A DNA stretch of 64,000 nt from Eudorina sp. 2006-703-Eu-15 (taxonomy: Eukaryota; Chlorophyta; Chlorophyceae; Chlamydomonadales; Volvocaceae): contig BDSI01000139.1 of NCBI GenBank assembly GCA_003117195.1, forward strand, positions 248,001 through 312,000. The letters run 5' to 3'. Below are positions 1-11,589 of this stretch, piece after piece; the stretch's first letter is position 1; each line of letters begins with the position of its first letter. The notes under the pieces are model-generated. The model saw only the letters and a list, made by a program, of their open reading frames with translations, searched no databases and had not been told where the DNA came from. A program made the translations under genes and the position numbers.

Positions 1-353
1 TTGTTGGGTGCAGTCGTACAGCATCTCAACAATTTCCATAAGCAAGGCTTTATGTTTGGAAACATGTAATTTACTGGGTTCATTGATGGCTCTTTTCATG
101 AGATCCAGTGATGCTTGTGAGTCAGTTGCTATGGTTAATGCGCGACTCGTGGTTTTGTGCTGCGCGATGGCCGCACGTATAGCCGACAATTGTCGAGTTG
201 CAACTCAGCCCGCTGGATTGTATTTGTACACCCTTCCCCGGCCGGGTCTACATGCAAGGTTTCCCCGGTAAGTTCGCAGTATGCTGCCGCACCGAGTCTG
301 TTCGGGCCGTCGCCTGCGAGCGGTTTGACGCAACTACCATCAGTCCAAATTAT
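1..353 (-). pseudogene. RNase H domain of the Dualen-like element, cut by the window edge
   Basis: IIWTDGS near 353 carries the first catalytic Asp of type I RNase H. QRAEL follows with the catalytic Glu, and then, in a shifted frame, TIATDSQAS with the third Asp. A 14-base duplication-like insertion near 185-200 causes the shift. The rest of the domain, including the last Asp, runs off the window. RNase H would remove element RNA during cDNA synthesis. The same domain is complete in the second copy at 50230-50680. Confidence 0.82.
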
Positions 354-599
354 AGTATGCAATGGGATACGTAGAGGCATGTTGCCCGGGAACGCTTCCG
401 CGAGCTCCCGCCGGAGCTCCTGTGCCTCTCGCCGGGGCACTTGTACTGTGGGCCTGGGCCTGGGCGTTGCCGAGTCGTTCATTCGTCGCATGGTCTGGGC
501 AACCTTGCACGGGTAGGGTCGTTGGGTATGGCGACAATGTTCCTCGCTGACGTGCTTGCGTAGGTGTTTCTTAGGTAGGCCGAAGGCCTCCGCGTCTTG

Positions 600-1990
600 G
601 AGTTTCTGGAGGAGCGCCTTCATCGAGCGGGCATTCAGCCCACGCAGAGCTGTGTCGTTGGCGATGACGAAGAGGTCCAAGCCCCCTTTGTACCCAGGGG
701 TCAGGGTATCGGTGCCAACGCCTCCGGTGAGTGAGCACGTCAGACCGCGGCTGATCCGGCCGAGGTAAAACATGTAAGGGGTATCCAGAAGCGAGGTGTG
801 GGCCCCGCTTTTGGTGTGAGGGGCAACGAGCAGTGTAGCTGTGGGTGCTGCGGACGCTGTGGTGTGCATCGCGCCGGCAACCGCCCACATTGCTGCCTTC
901 TTGACACTTACGGGGTCAGGGTCAGGATGCGCAATTGAGAGCCCTGTGAACGGTTGGGAATAGGCGTCCACGTTGGCCCCGAACAGTTGATCTATCTTCT
1001 GCATCTACACTGAAGTAGCATTCAATTTCTTCGGCACTGTTCAGTGGTGATGAGAACCGCTCCGCGACAGGGCCGGAGTCTAGGACCTGCAAGGCTTTAA
1101 TGAGTACGCACCGCAGGTGTTCGTTAATAGTTGCCTGCGATCTTGGTGGGCCTTTCACCGCTCGACCGTTGGGGTCTCTGCTGTGTCTCAGCAGGAGCCG
1201 CGCGACGTCTTCAGCAAAGCCGCCCTGGGCCGCGAGGCTTCTGTGGACCTCGGGGTAGGTCGTCGCTGCGTGGTGATAGCGCTTTCGCAGGGTATCAAGG
1301 CGTTGCATGCTGAGTGTCCCCACACATTTCCCTCTTGGGTCATAGACGAAGGCCGTTGCGTCGTCGGTCGTATTGCCATCAGCTGTGTGCCGGCCCAGCT
1401 GTATCTGGTACCGCCCCGTGCGTTGCGTGTCCGTGTACGTGTTACACGGCGAAGCCTCAAGGGTAGTGTTCGCGCGGATGAGTCGTGCGCGATGTGCGTG
1501 GTCCAGGGGTGGCGGGTCCCATCGGCCTTGCCGCTGCTGGTTCGTGAGGGCGGTGTCGCGGGGCTTGGTGTACACCGAGCGGGGAGCCGCGCTGCGCAGC
1601 TGTTTCTGCTTAAACCTAGCCAGGGCGTCTGGTCCGCTCGGCAGCCTCTCCAGATGTGCCGCGGGGATGTCTGACGGTTCCCACACCGCCCGTCGGAAGT
1701 AACGGTCCATCCGGGTGCCGTAGAGCCCCTTCACCGGCAGGAGCTGTTTCGGCACGTACCCCATGCATGCTTTTGTACGCGTCGGCAACTGACATCGGGA
1801 TGATTGTGTCATTCCATCGGACTGTGTAGTACTGTTCATGTGTCACTGCTGATTTACCCGTCCCGACTTTCTGCTTCTTGGAGGATTTCGCGCTTGTGGG
1901 TGCGACTCGTTTAGTGATTGGGCCCGCGAGGACCTCGGCGATATCCTCCGCTTCATTGTACAGGTCGTATACTATCTAATTGCTGCTGTC
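600..1990 (-). pseudogene. PCIF1-like methyltransferase-fold domain of the Dualen-like element
   Basis: The minus strand encodes a lysine-rich start, a short segment with YYTVRWND, then a helical region ending in DVARLLLRH and ERFSSPLN, then LFGANVDAY, a Gly-rich step, and ATLLVAP. This order and spacing resemble the PCIF1/CAPAM cap-adenosine methyltransferase domain, which has a conserved FxSPLN segment, an FG step, the catalytic NPPF motif and a hydrophobic strand ending in Pro. At the NPPF position this copy has HPDP (about 918-929), so it is probably catalytically dead. Frame changes sit near 1765 and 1000. The domain lies between RT and RNase H; copy 2 (48880-51402) retains the corresponding part. 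The homology is my reading of motif order and needs a profile or structure search. A non-enzymatic nucleic-acid-binding domain is the alternative. Confidence 0.5.
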
Positions 1991-2051
1991 CCGTGGTATC
2001 CTCGGCTTTGCCCTTTCCAGACTTCCAGGGGATACAGTTTTGGAGAATCTG

Positions 2052-3960
2052 CCCTATGACATTATAGGGGGGGTAACCCCCTCGTAACCATTACCCAGGG
2101 GGGTGAGGGTGGGGGTAATGGTTACCCACCCACCCTCGTGACAAGGGGGGGTGGGTAATTGTACCCAGGGGTAGGGGTAGCATCATTACCCAGGGGTAAC
2201 GGAGGGGGTAACCCAGGCATTGGCCGTCATTTTACAGAATACGTTTCACGCTGGTCCGGATTGCCTCTCTCCACTGATTGTGTCCTCAAACACCACGCAG
2301 CATTCACCCTTGATTTGGCACTATCATCCTACACATCCCCACTAACATCAACAGTCCAGTCCCTACACCACACACACCAAGCATCCTAAAGCCTGGCTGT
2401 GGAATCTCAGACACACCTTACGTGCTGTCCCCATGTATCCACAATAACTCCTTCATCAAATCCAAGAGGTCAGGGTACACACGCCGGTTTTGTGTCTCAC
2501 CCCTCAAACACGCCTATCCCAGCAAGCCTATCATGCTCCACCGCTGTCACACGCTGACACACAGCCAATCCAGTGTATGACATGGTAGTGAGAACCACCG
2601 CTGCACATGCATGAATCTATCAAGTATAGATTCCACACGCAAACATGGCCTGCATGCGGGGCCAGACAGCCAAAGTTGGGAACGGCACTAGAAACCAGTG
2701 TGCAGTTAGGCGCCGCCAACCAGCCCGGCAACACAAGGCAGGCACACATTCGTCGAAGTGCAGTGCCATGGAGGTTGAAAGCATCTGCTTGCCCCGCCCA
2801 TGCTATCAGCGGCTGCAAGGGCGGCCTCCCCGTTTACCCCGTTCGATCTGTGTTTAGTAAAGCAACCCGAGCGTCCCGTCACACCCCGGCATGCACCCTC
2901 CCTGAGCCTGAACCCACGGCTGCCTCACCTGAATAATGCTACTTCGCCAGGCCGCGCCAGCCCGGCGGGAACCTGCTGCACGCCCGCCTTGCTTCCACAC
3001 GCAAACACGGCCTGCGGCGCCAGCCAGCCAACGTTGGGAACGGTACCAGAACCGGCGCGCAGTCAGACATCGCCTACCAGGCCGGCAACATCAGGCACAC
3101 GTCCGCCTGCGTGCCCCACCCATGCTAGCAGCGGCTTCTAGGGCGGCCTCCCCGAGCGTCCCTTCACACCCCGGCAAGCGCCCACCCTGAGCCCGAACCC
3201 ACGGCTGCCTCACCTGAATGCTACTTCGCCAGGCCACGCCAGCCCGACGGGAACCTGCTGCGCGCCTGCCTTGCTTCCACACGCAAACACGGCCTGCCGG
3301 GCCAGCCAGCCAACGTTGGGAACGGTACCAGCAACCGGCGCGCAGCCAGACGCCGCCAACCAGACCGGCAACACAAGGCACGCGGTGGCTGAAGCGTAGT
3401 GCCATGAAGGTTGAAAGCATCCGCTTGCCCCGCCCCCATGATAGCCTCCGTCCTCCTGGATACATCCTACGCGGTGCTGGGTGGAGAAAGGGTTGGGCCG
3501 TCGCAATCGTATACACTACAAAGCTCTCGACTTTAATATTTATAACAATTCACTTAGTTTGCGCATGGCTGCCGTTTCGTTTCAGTTGTCACTAGTCAAT
3601 TACAGCAATATTTGCCTATGTAAGTTGAGGTGATAGGAAGTAACTCATTTGCAATAGTACGAGAACAATCAGCAACACTGTTTGCGTTCTGGCCGCCATG
3701 ATGGAGCGAAATTATACAACTTGGACTGTTGGACAGTCAAACGAATTGGCCTACAGTACCTACAGCCCAAACAGTTCGCCACGCACCTCCAGATGAAGGA
3801 CTAGGCGACCATGGGCTTCACGCACATAAATGAACGGATTTTACATGTGAGGAATTACAGTGGGGTTACCCTGGGATATGTTTACCCACCCAGCCCCGTA
3901 GGGAGGTACCCGGCGGGGGTTACCCCCGGTTTACCCTGCCTGGGTATGAATGCCATAGGG
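2052..3960. mobile_element. Non-autonomous DNA transposon inserted in the Dualen-like element
   Basis: The left end reads CCCTATGACATT and the right end, reverse-complemented, CCCTATGGCATT: an imperfect inverted repeat. Both ends are flanked by CTG (2049-2051 and 3961-3963), a 3-bp target duplication. Removing 2052-3963 joins the minus-strand Lys-Gln codons to Ile-Leu-Gln in frame, which independently fixes the boundaries. Just inside both ends are clusters of GGGTAACC/GGTTACCC motifs (2065-2215 and 3862-3945). The middle holds a tandem repeat. No transposase is visible. The 3-bp duplication fits CACTA- or Harbinger-like superfamilies, but the termini are not diagnostic. Confidence 0.75.
2632..3440. 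repeat. Diverged tandem repeat, unit about 280-360 bp
   Basis: Three copies of a unit containing CACACGCAAACACGGCCTG and later TTGGGAACGG occur at about 2635, 2997 and 3279. The last two are about 282 bp apart and also share an upstream start, ATGCTACTTCGCCAGGCC, at 2936 and 3218. They lie wholly inside the 2052-3960 transposon and are not coding. Confidence 0.75.
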
Positions 3961-4661
3961 CTGCTTCCGAGCGACTTGCCACTGTGGCCGCCACCACTGG
4001 GGGGTAAGATGTTCCTGATGTGGCGTCGGTGCTGGCGACACTGTGTGCGGTCCGGATGTTCGCGGCTCGTCGCTGAGTTCCACCTCAGCAGTCATTAGAG
4101 CGGCGTCCTCGGCGCCATCGCTCCTCCGAGCGCGGGGCGCCGCTGGCGTGTCATGAAGCCCTTTGCTGGCGAGGTACGCTGGGACAGGGTTTGGGGATTC
4201 TGTGCCCTTCTCCTCGTCTAGCCTGGGGGCCATCCTGATACACGGTGTTTCACGGGTTATTGGGTTCGGGGGTGGCCGCGGTCCTTGTGCGACGGGTCCT
4301 TGCAGGGTGCCAAGGCTGGGCACGCATTTGCGTGTGTCCTGCCGCAGCGCGGCCATGACTCGCCGTGTGTCCATGCATGAGGTGCGGTGTTCAGGAGTGG
4401 GATCGTGCAGCTGCACTCTGTGGATAGCCGCGTTTTCTGTTCCGACCGCCTTGTTATCACAACGTGTATGTGTTGTTGTTGATGAAGTCTAGTTGCCTTT
4501 GTCGAAGTGAGCTCTTGCGCTTGCACCCAACTCGCTCGGCTTCCGCAGGCATATCCAGCGGTGGTGACGCTTCGGACTCCGGTGAATTTGCCGGCGACGT
4601 GGTCTTCTGACGGATCCTTGTCGCGCTCCACACAACTGGTGCGTTGCGGCTGACGTGCGGG
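3961..4661 (-). other. Linker region of the Dualen-like protein
   Basis: Minus-strand frames here encode low-complexity Pro/Ser/Arg-rich sequence with frame changes and no recognisable domain. The frame ending at the 3960/3961 boundary reads directly into the frame that starts at 2051 once the 2052-3960 element and one CTG copy are removed, so it is the link between RT and the downstream PCIF1-like domain. Confidence 0.55.
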
Positions 4662-6012
4662 TCAAGGGATGGCGTTATGACCGGTGTGGGGAGGCTCGAT
4701 TTGTGCCTTAGGCCGGTGAATGTCAGCGAGGTTATCCGGGATCTCACGGAGCTTCCTGTCTTCCAGCAGCGGCATCGCGGACGTCCATTTGCGTGGGTCG
4801 TGCATGCACGAGTGTGGGGCGTCGGGGCATTGGGAGCTGACGGCCAGACTCAGTCTGTTCAGCGATACCTTGTGCCGGTGCTGCACCTTACCCCGGGGAA
4901 AGAGTTTTTGAAGCTCAGCGGTCGTGATAAGGTGCCGTTTGGTGTTCTTATCTATAAGTGAGTGCATATCAAGACCCAGCTCTGTCAGCGGGAGCAGGAG
5001 CCTGTACGGCAGAATCTCTTCACGCGATTCCTGCTCGGCATTGACGGCGGTGGCTGCCGCCATAAGTGTGTTCAGGGAGGTGTTGTACGGCCTGCCTTTA
5101 GCGGTCACCACGATGCCGTGGTCGCGGGCGAGCGTGAGTTGCTTCAGAGTCGTGTAGAAGCTGCTTTCGCGCCTCAGCGTGTGCATCCTGGTGTCGGCGG
5201 CTAACTGACACTGCAGTTCCAGCATGGCTCTTGTCACAACGCCGAGCCGTCCCTCGTCGTTTAGGGAGAGAATCAGGGCGCGCGTTGCAGTGCGCGCATA
5301 GATCGGGAGCAGGGATCCTACCCCCAGTCCGTATTGCTCGGCTGGTAGTAGCACAGCGCGCGTGGGGAAGCTGGAGGGCAGGCCGTAACAGCGACGGGCG
5401 ATGCGTGCTATCATCGCATCCAGGAGTCGTACATCGTTTGGAGTATACGCCATGGTGGGAAAGCTGTATGTCACCACTGTTTGGATACAGCTCTGTATAA
5501 TCCTTATACACTGATCTGGCGTCGCCATGGAGCCTTGTAATAAGTCTCCCTTATCCCGTATTGCTTCGCAGACATGAGTCATTTGGGCGCTCCAGTTGCG
5601 AGTCATCGTTATAAGCACCCCAAGGTACTTGTATGGTTCGGTGGGGGAGATGTACGGCACTGGCCAATCACTGATTTTGACTTTCGCATCAAGAGCCGCT
5701 TTGAGCGTGCGTTCGCATGTCGGTCCATTCAGACCGCGGTCAGACCATGCCTTGCGGTGCAGGATGCCTGTCACAGCGCATTTCGAGTGATTCACTTGTA
5801 GACCCGCCCACTGGGAGTACAGGCTAATCTTGTCGCACTGTGTCTGCAGGTCCCGCGTGGTGTTGGTCAGCACCGCAAGATCGTCGGCGTAAGCAGCCGA
5901 GCTGCAGTGATAGCGGGCGTTCAGGTCGTCTAAAAGGCATCCGTACTGGTGCCCTCGCCCGCCAACATGGAGCCATCGTAGGAGGGGCTCAAGAAAGATG
6001 ATGAAGAGCACT
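4662..6012 (-). pseudogene. Reverse transcriptase, C-terminal half with YADD motif
   Basis: This long clean minus-strand frame continues the RT interrupted at 9914. The polymerase catalytic motif is AYADDLAVLT near 5890, followed by the region carrying GLQVNHSKC and then about 300 residues of thumb and linker. Both catalytic Asp residues are present, and this stretch has no frameshift, which makes it the best preserved part of the element. It ends in a stop at 4662 in this frame. A Ser/Pro/Arg-rich linker then continues in other frames to the second insertion at 3960. Confidence 0.88.
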
Positions 6013-6042
6013 CCCTACCAACTCATAGGGGGTCTGACAGGC
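6013..6042 (+). repeat. Left terminal inverted repeat (30 bp)
   Basis: Exact reverse complement of 9885-9914. It starts CCCTACCAACTCATAGGGGG and ends TGACAGGC. Similarity stops immediately inside. Confidence 0.9.
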
Positions 6043-6419
6043 TCTGACAGGCTTGCCTGTCAGGAAATGTTAGCCTGACAGCCTTAGCCAACATTTGCGC
6101 CGCTGTTATTGGCTGTTGAATCGACACCGTCTGGGCTCTGACAGTTCCCAGCAATGTCAGTGATGGTCGCGATAACTTGGCTGTGACAGGCTGTTAGTGG
6201 CTGTTTGGGCGGTGTCCAACGCTGTTACCCACAGTGCAGAAGGTATGATGCCTAATGTTGACGTCTAACAACAACAGGAGTGTATGTACTCGTTAGTGTT
6301 GGCGGAGGCTATCCGGTATATATATCATTCTATGGGGATGAGGAGCCGGTTTTCTTTTCGAGGACAATAATGCACGCAGCTGTCATTTTACTCACTGCGC
6401 TGGGTGAAATGTAACACGA

Positions 6420-6735
6420 AGCCTGTGCTTGGCTTTATCCACTTCTGGGGGTTCCACCCTCTGCTGTGCCTATCCCTTTCGTTCAAAGTAGTGTTGCCCC
6501 GCTCTGCGCCTCTGTTTGCTTAGCTTGCTTCGGTGTCTGTCTGGGTGGGGTCATGACCCGGTGTGTTTTTGTTTGCAGCGTTAGTTGAGGTGTGGTGGTG
6601 TCTTGATTGCCGCCTTGTCGGTGGGGCTAGTGGGGCCTGCCTGCTGGGGCTTGCTCCAGTATACACCGATGCATGATCCCTTTGGGGTCCGCTCCTGCGC
6701 TGTAACGTTCATTAACTCATTCATCCAGCATTATG
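6420..6735 (+). repeat. Dispersed repeat, probably an L1-like 3' end (copy a)
   Basis: Shares long blocks with 19667-19935 and 7290-7480, for example TAGTGTTGCCCCGCT, GGGGTCATG and TGTAACGTTCATT. It ends in an ATTC-rich run. Chlamydomonad L1 elements and SINEs often end this way, but no coding part is present here, so the class is inferred. Confidence 0.5.
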
Positions 6736-7289
6736 CCTTTTTTTGCACTGGACTGGGAGCCACGTCCTAAGCCCAAGGCAGTAGCAAAATCAGCCACAGC
6801 AATAAACAGCCTCATGTCTGAGGCACTTCGAACAGCAGCGGGTCATCAGCAGCCGCACGCCTTTAGCAGCAGAAGCAGACACACTCACACATATATACCT
6901 AGGGACACTTAGGAACGCAGTTATCCAGCAGGTCGTCAACTGAAGGCAGTAGCATTGCAGCGGAGGCGGCGGCCACACCCACACACAGCTCCATGCTATG
7001 TACGAGCCGCTCAGAATATCAGCCGGGTCAGCATCCACTCATGGCACTAGCAGCAGCAGATGCACCCAGACATACAAAGCCCGCCCTGTGTCTAAGACAC
7101 TTAGGGTTTGAAGGGGCCACAGTGTTCGTTGGATGAGGGATGCTCCACTAGAGGTCGCTGGGCACTACTGTCACAAGGCAGGTAGGCTTGGGTTTTCCAA
7201 GATTTCGAGAGGGTGTGGCGCTAGTGGCGCTGGGTGTTCCAGCAGGGCTGGTGGTAGATGGGTAATGGGGTGCCTGTGTGGGCGACCTT

Positions 7290-7480
7290 CCCCGTGCTTG
7301 GCTTTATCCACTTCTGATGAACGGATATCCCGCCCGATGCTGTGACCATCCCTTTGCTTGGTAGTGTTGCCCCGCTGTATGTGCACCTCTATCTTTTTTG
7401 CATAGGTAGGTAGGTTGCTGTCTGGTTGGGGATATGGCCCTCTGCATTTCTGTTCACGCACGGCGTAGGTGTGGCTTTTA
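7290..7480 (+). repeat. Dispersed repeat, probably an L1-like 3' end (copy b, diverged)
   Basis: Shares GTGCTTGGCTTTATCCACTT and GGTAGTGTTGCCCCGCTG with copies a and c, but diverges in the second half. It lies in the same transposon as copy a. Confidence 0.45.
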
Positions 7481-7789
7481 TATCTATTGCTGTATGTTTA
7501 GCATAATACGTAGGAATCAATGACGCCCCAGAAATAAAGCACGCACATACAACGCCAGCAGAAGTCACAACTCTGCCGGCGGCTTGTCCAGTATTTGAGT
7601 ACTTTCATTCTTGATAGTTTTCATTGAAGTTTTTCGGGCGGCTTGGGATAATTATTCCATTCGTTCTTGGTGCAGCTCCTCGCCGCTACTTTAAATACTA
7701 GGATTGTAACCAAAAAGAAATTTCTTAATTTAAATTCATGCATGTGACCTCTTTGTTGCCTCTTTGAGTTTGTGCATAGAGTTAAAAGT

Positions 7790-7820
7790 GTACGATCGCG
7801 ACTTGAAGTCGCGATCGTAC
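7790..7820. repeat. Perfect 31-base palindrome
   Basis: GTACGATCGCGACTT, one central G, then the exact reverse complement. It sits near the middle of the 6013-9914 transposon and is the strongest short dyad in the first 15 kb. Confidence 0.85.
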
Positions 7821-9884
7821 AGAGCTTGTCAGGACGCTATTTAAATGCAGGCAGGCCTACTTTACATCTTTTTACCACAGTTATATGTAGTGATACCTTT
7901 GTAGTAATTTCTCCTAAACGAAATCTATCGATCCAACTCAGGAAAGCTGCTGGCCTGGCAGTTTCGCGAAAAACGAGTAGAGTCTGACGTATCCAACACG
8001 CCATTCTAAATAAGTCAATTGAAGGAATAAAGGATGCAACGACAACATCGACGACACATTGTTAAACGCCACCGAGCTGTTCAAATTTGCCATTGAAATT
8101 CAAATCTGCCATTGGCGATATACGCTTGCCAACGCCGTTTGATTCCTACCTATGTTGATTCCTGACAAGTGTTTATAAATTATTCGTTCTATGTTTGCTG
8201 TCCTTTCACAGGGAGGACGGGCGAGCCATCATGTTTAACTCCGTCCCTTCAACATAGCTCATGGAACTGAGGTACGCGGCCATTTACTTCTGTATCTGCT
8301 CGGTTCTGCCTTACTGTATTACGTTTGGCCTTTCCCATGGCGCTGTGAGCACTAGTATTGCCTGACTCTCTACTACGCTAACCTACTACGCTCGTTCGTT
8401 GTTGCCTGTACAGCAGAGGCGCGGCTAGTTATGGCTATTGTACTTCCAAGTGAGGCGTTGCAGTTTTGGTTACAGAAGATGATGTGCGACCGACCTTGAC
8501 TACCAGGGGTGAGTAGTGTAGGCGTCCTTAAGGTTCATGGTTCCCCCACTAATAATCATGCGTGTCACATTCGCTCTTCGCTCCTCAATCTCTAATCCTA
8601 AATTGTGTATGCAATGCACCTCGCTGTATGTGCTTGACTAGGTACATACATGGCCAGAAGTTCACGCAAGGCATTGCATTGGTAAGAAGGGGTAAGCGGA
8701 TCAGAGTGTCCCTGAGCCGCGGGGCCGATGTTGGCTCCTCACTTGCTTCCAAGCAATCCACCCGCCAGATAGAGTAACAATGTGCTACGCCTCCACTCGT
8801 CAATGTGCTGAATGCAGGCTCACCCCAAGTGGTCGCAATTGGACACAACAGGGAGACACAGCTGGCCGGGCGTGTGTTGATAGGATAGTCACGCATGGTA
8901 GTTTTTTTGGCGGTCCACCTGCTGCCTGTTGTGAGATGGATCCAAGGTCTACTTAAGTATTCTGTGGCAGATGAGGATGTACCATGACATACAACTGTGT
9001 GTGTGGTTCAGATAGAGCAGGCGTTGGATGGATGGATGGTGCACGGGCTGAATGTGTTGGAGATCACGATGCTACCTCACAGGATAGCGTCTTGTGTGCT
9101 ATGGCTCCACACACCTATCTATATATCGAACACGTAACAATCGATGCATGGTGCGTGTGTAGCGTGTGTGCTGTACACGCTGGCTGGCAGCGAGCAAGCA
9201 CGTCATGCAGTGTAAATGTAAAGCTCGCTCTGTATGTATCTATCTTGACTGTTTGCCTATCTTTGACTCCATCACTCGTTGCTGCACGTATGTTGACCAT
9301 CCAGCACCGACCGGTCGTTCATTCACACGTCTGCAACTCTTGCTTGCTGAGAAAACAAGACCGAATGTACGGACAAGTCAAACCAAAGTATCAGCAGCAT
9401 CTAGTACATATGGAAGCGCATTTATTGGTACAATACGGAGATATCTACCAAGCCAGCTTGGAAAGCAGTCCTAGGTACGCCTGGCTCACTATTACAACAG
9501 GTGACAGCTTCCTACAGGCTGGCACCTGACAGTAACAGCCGTTAACATTCAAACCATTTCCTATCTGTGCTTAATGTTGACAGCATGTTGTAGTCAAAGT
9601 ATGTCATCCACTAGCCGGCTGTTGACTGTGTCTTACATTCACAGCTGATCATACCTACCCTACCAGTCAACACGCTGTGACACCCAAGGCATGCCGTCCC
9701 TGCCCTAGATGTCAACAGCCTGTTACAGGCTGTAACATAAACCACGGATCCCCTACATCTGAACAGTGACAGGCTCCCGACAGGCTCCGACAGGTTTCTG
9801 ACAGCCTGTTATGACACTGTCACAGCCGTCGGAAACTCCTACCTGATATCTGGCCATATTGTCAGGTCCGCCATACATGTTAGC

Positions 9885-9914
9885 GCCTGTCAGACCCCCT
9901 ATGAGTTGGTAGGG
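9885..9914 (-). repeat. Right terminal inverted repeat (30 bp)
   Basis: Exact reverse complement of 6013-6042. It is followed by the CACT target duplication at 9915-9918. Confidence 0.9.
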
Positions 9915-10600
9915 CACTGGTGAAAGTGTATCCCCCTGGACCGTGCCTCTTTCGATTTGGATTGATTGGCGCTGTGGTACCGTGTTCTGTCCGGATGCTT
10001 GTTCGGGCCTGGCTGTAGAGGTTGCGGACAACGCGGATAAGGTCGTCTGGCAGCCCAAGGTCGTACATGATTTGAAGCAGCAGGTCGTGGTTGATCGTGT
10101 TGAACGCCGAGGAGAAGTCCACGTATAGGACGTACAGGTCATTCCGCGTGAGCCCGGCATCTTCGATTGCGTGGAGCAGGTTCTGGATTTGCCGCTCTGT
10201 GTTTCTGTACCGAAGGAAACCTTCTTGGGCCTCGCTAAACAGGGCCAGCTCCGGTGCGACGTCTCCAATAGACACCGTGATGAGGCTGGTCCAGAGCTTA
10301 TACAGCGTATTTGCTAGGGCGATGGGTCTCCTGTTCTTGAGGAGGAGCCCATCACCAGGTTTAGGGAGCAGCACCGTGACAGACTCTGTCCAATCCTTCG
10401 GCGTGTGGGATTTGACCCACATAACTTTCATGAGGTCGTGGATGGTGGCCTGTAGGGCATCGGGCAGCGCCTTGAGGAGTTCATTGGGAACTTGAAGGCC
10501 GTCGGGTCCCGGCGTTTTGTTTCGGGCTAAGTGCTGTATGCATCTGCTGTAGTTAAAAGGGTCAGCGATGCTGCTCAGCAGTACGTGGTCGTCGGCCTTC
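9915..10600 (-). pseudogene. Reverse transcriptase, N-terminal half (fingers and first palm motif)
   Basis: RT motifs appear in the usual order: NKTPGPDGL, LLPKPGDG, NRRPIAL, then YVDFSSAFNTIN with the first catalytic Asp, and ERGTVQGDTLSP just before the break. The sequence stops exactly at the right end of the 6013-9914 transposon, and the domain resumes on the far side at 6012 with VLFIIFLEPL. A frame change near 9.97 kb lies in a variable loop before QGDTLSP. In a working element this enzyme would copy its RNA at a nicked target. RT of this kind identifies a non-LTR rather than an LTR element. Confidence 0.88.
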
Positions 10601-11589
10601 TTCGGGCTGGTGAGGTGGAAGGTGTCTGGCGCCGTGCCCTGAAGGAACGGGTACGTCCTGGGTGCCTCCTCCGGTCTGTACTGTCCAGTTTTCGGTGTGC
10701 CTATCGTGGCAGCCTGGGTCTTGAAGTATTCATGTACGGCATCAAGGATGGAATCGGGTTCTGTGCAAACTTTGCCCGAAGTGGGGTGTCTTACCGCGGG
10801 CAGCCCTCGTTCAAGCTCATCTTTGCTGAAAATGGCTTGGTGGGCTCATCGTGGGCGAGTTGCGACCAGATGTTTGCGGCGACGTTTCGCAGCAGCAATG
10901 TTTTTCTTGCGCTCGCTCGATGGTCAGTGCCTGCCTTATCTGGGTGCCAACTTGTCGAATCGTGTCGCGAAGGGGTGCACCAGGGCAGCGAGTTGCGTCC
11001 GCGGGTGTGTGTGCCCCGGCTGTTTGCCTAGGGTCGCCTCCTTCCGCGGTAGCGCCGTTGTGTTCGACTGGTTGAGGCTCTGAACAGGTCTGGTTTCGCA
11101 GTTCTGCTTCGTATTCGTGTTTAAGCTGCACATGTTCCCGGTGCAGACGTTGCACGCATCTGGTGACTGTGCGCTTAGGGTGTATTTTTCCCGTGTTAGG
11201 TGCACCTGGCTTCTGCGCGCACATATCCAGTAGGATGGCAAGCCCTTTATTGAGGGTCACTTGCAGCATCGCGGCCGCAGCTTCCACGTTGGTCCTCTTC
11301 ACGCTCTCAAGGGACCGCAGCGTCGACATGAGATGTGTCGCCGTTGTGTTGTTGGGGTCTGCGGCGTGTTTCGCCAGACCATCCTCAATGTCGCGGACTG
11401 CGGGATGCAGGTAGTCGTGAAGCGCGGCGATATCGGATGTGAGTGTGGCGTCCATTCGTGTCTGTGCTGCACAGATCGTGGCACGTGGGACCGGCAAGAT
11501 GACGTTTTTCCATTTTGCATTAACGTGGTCGTCCGCTTCTTGGGTGGCGCGCGTGGGTTTTTTGGCATCCCACAGGCGGATTTCGTCAG

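Larger units (their letters stand above)
6013..9914. mobile_element. 3.9-kb DNA transposon with 30-bp perfect TIRs, inserted in the RT gene
   Basis: The ends are perfect 30-bp inverted repeats beginning CCCTACCAACTCATAGGGGG. They are flanked by CACT (6009-6012 and 9915-9918), a 4-bp target duplication. Deleting the element plus one copy restores Ser-Pro-Val-Leu-Phe across the RT break. Both subterminal regions (6031-6200 and 9500-9890) are dense in TGACAG/CTGTCA motifs, a likely transposase-binding array. No open frame inside resembles a transposase, so it is probably non-autonomous. It contains two copies of a dispersed L1-like 3' repeat and a 31-bp palindrome. The superfamily is undetermined. 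Confidence 0.85.

Noticed and set aside
2936..3290. The 282-bp direct repeat as LTRs of a retrotransposon
   Set aside because: No TG...CA ends or 5-bp duplication, a third diverged copy exists, and the whole lies inside a TIR element with its own duplication.
8984..9529. 181-residue plus-strand frame inside the 6013-9914 transposon
   Set aside because: No transposase-like motif, no homology to the rest of the window, mixed composition; chance open frame is more likely.
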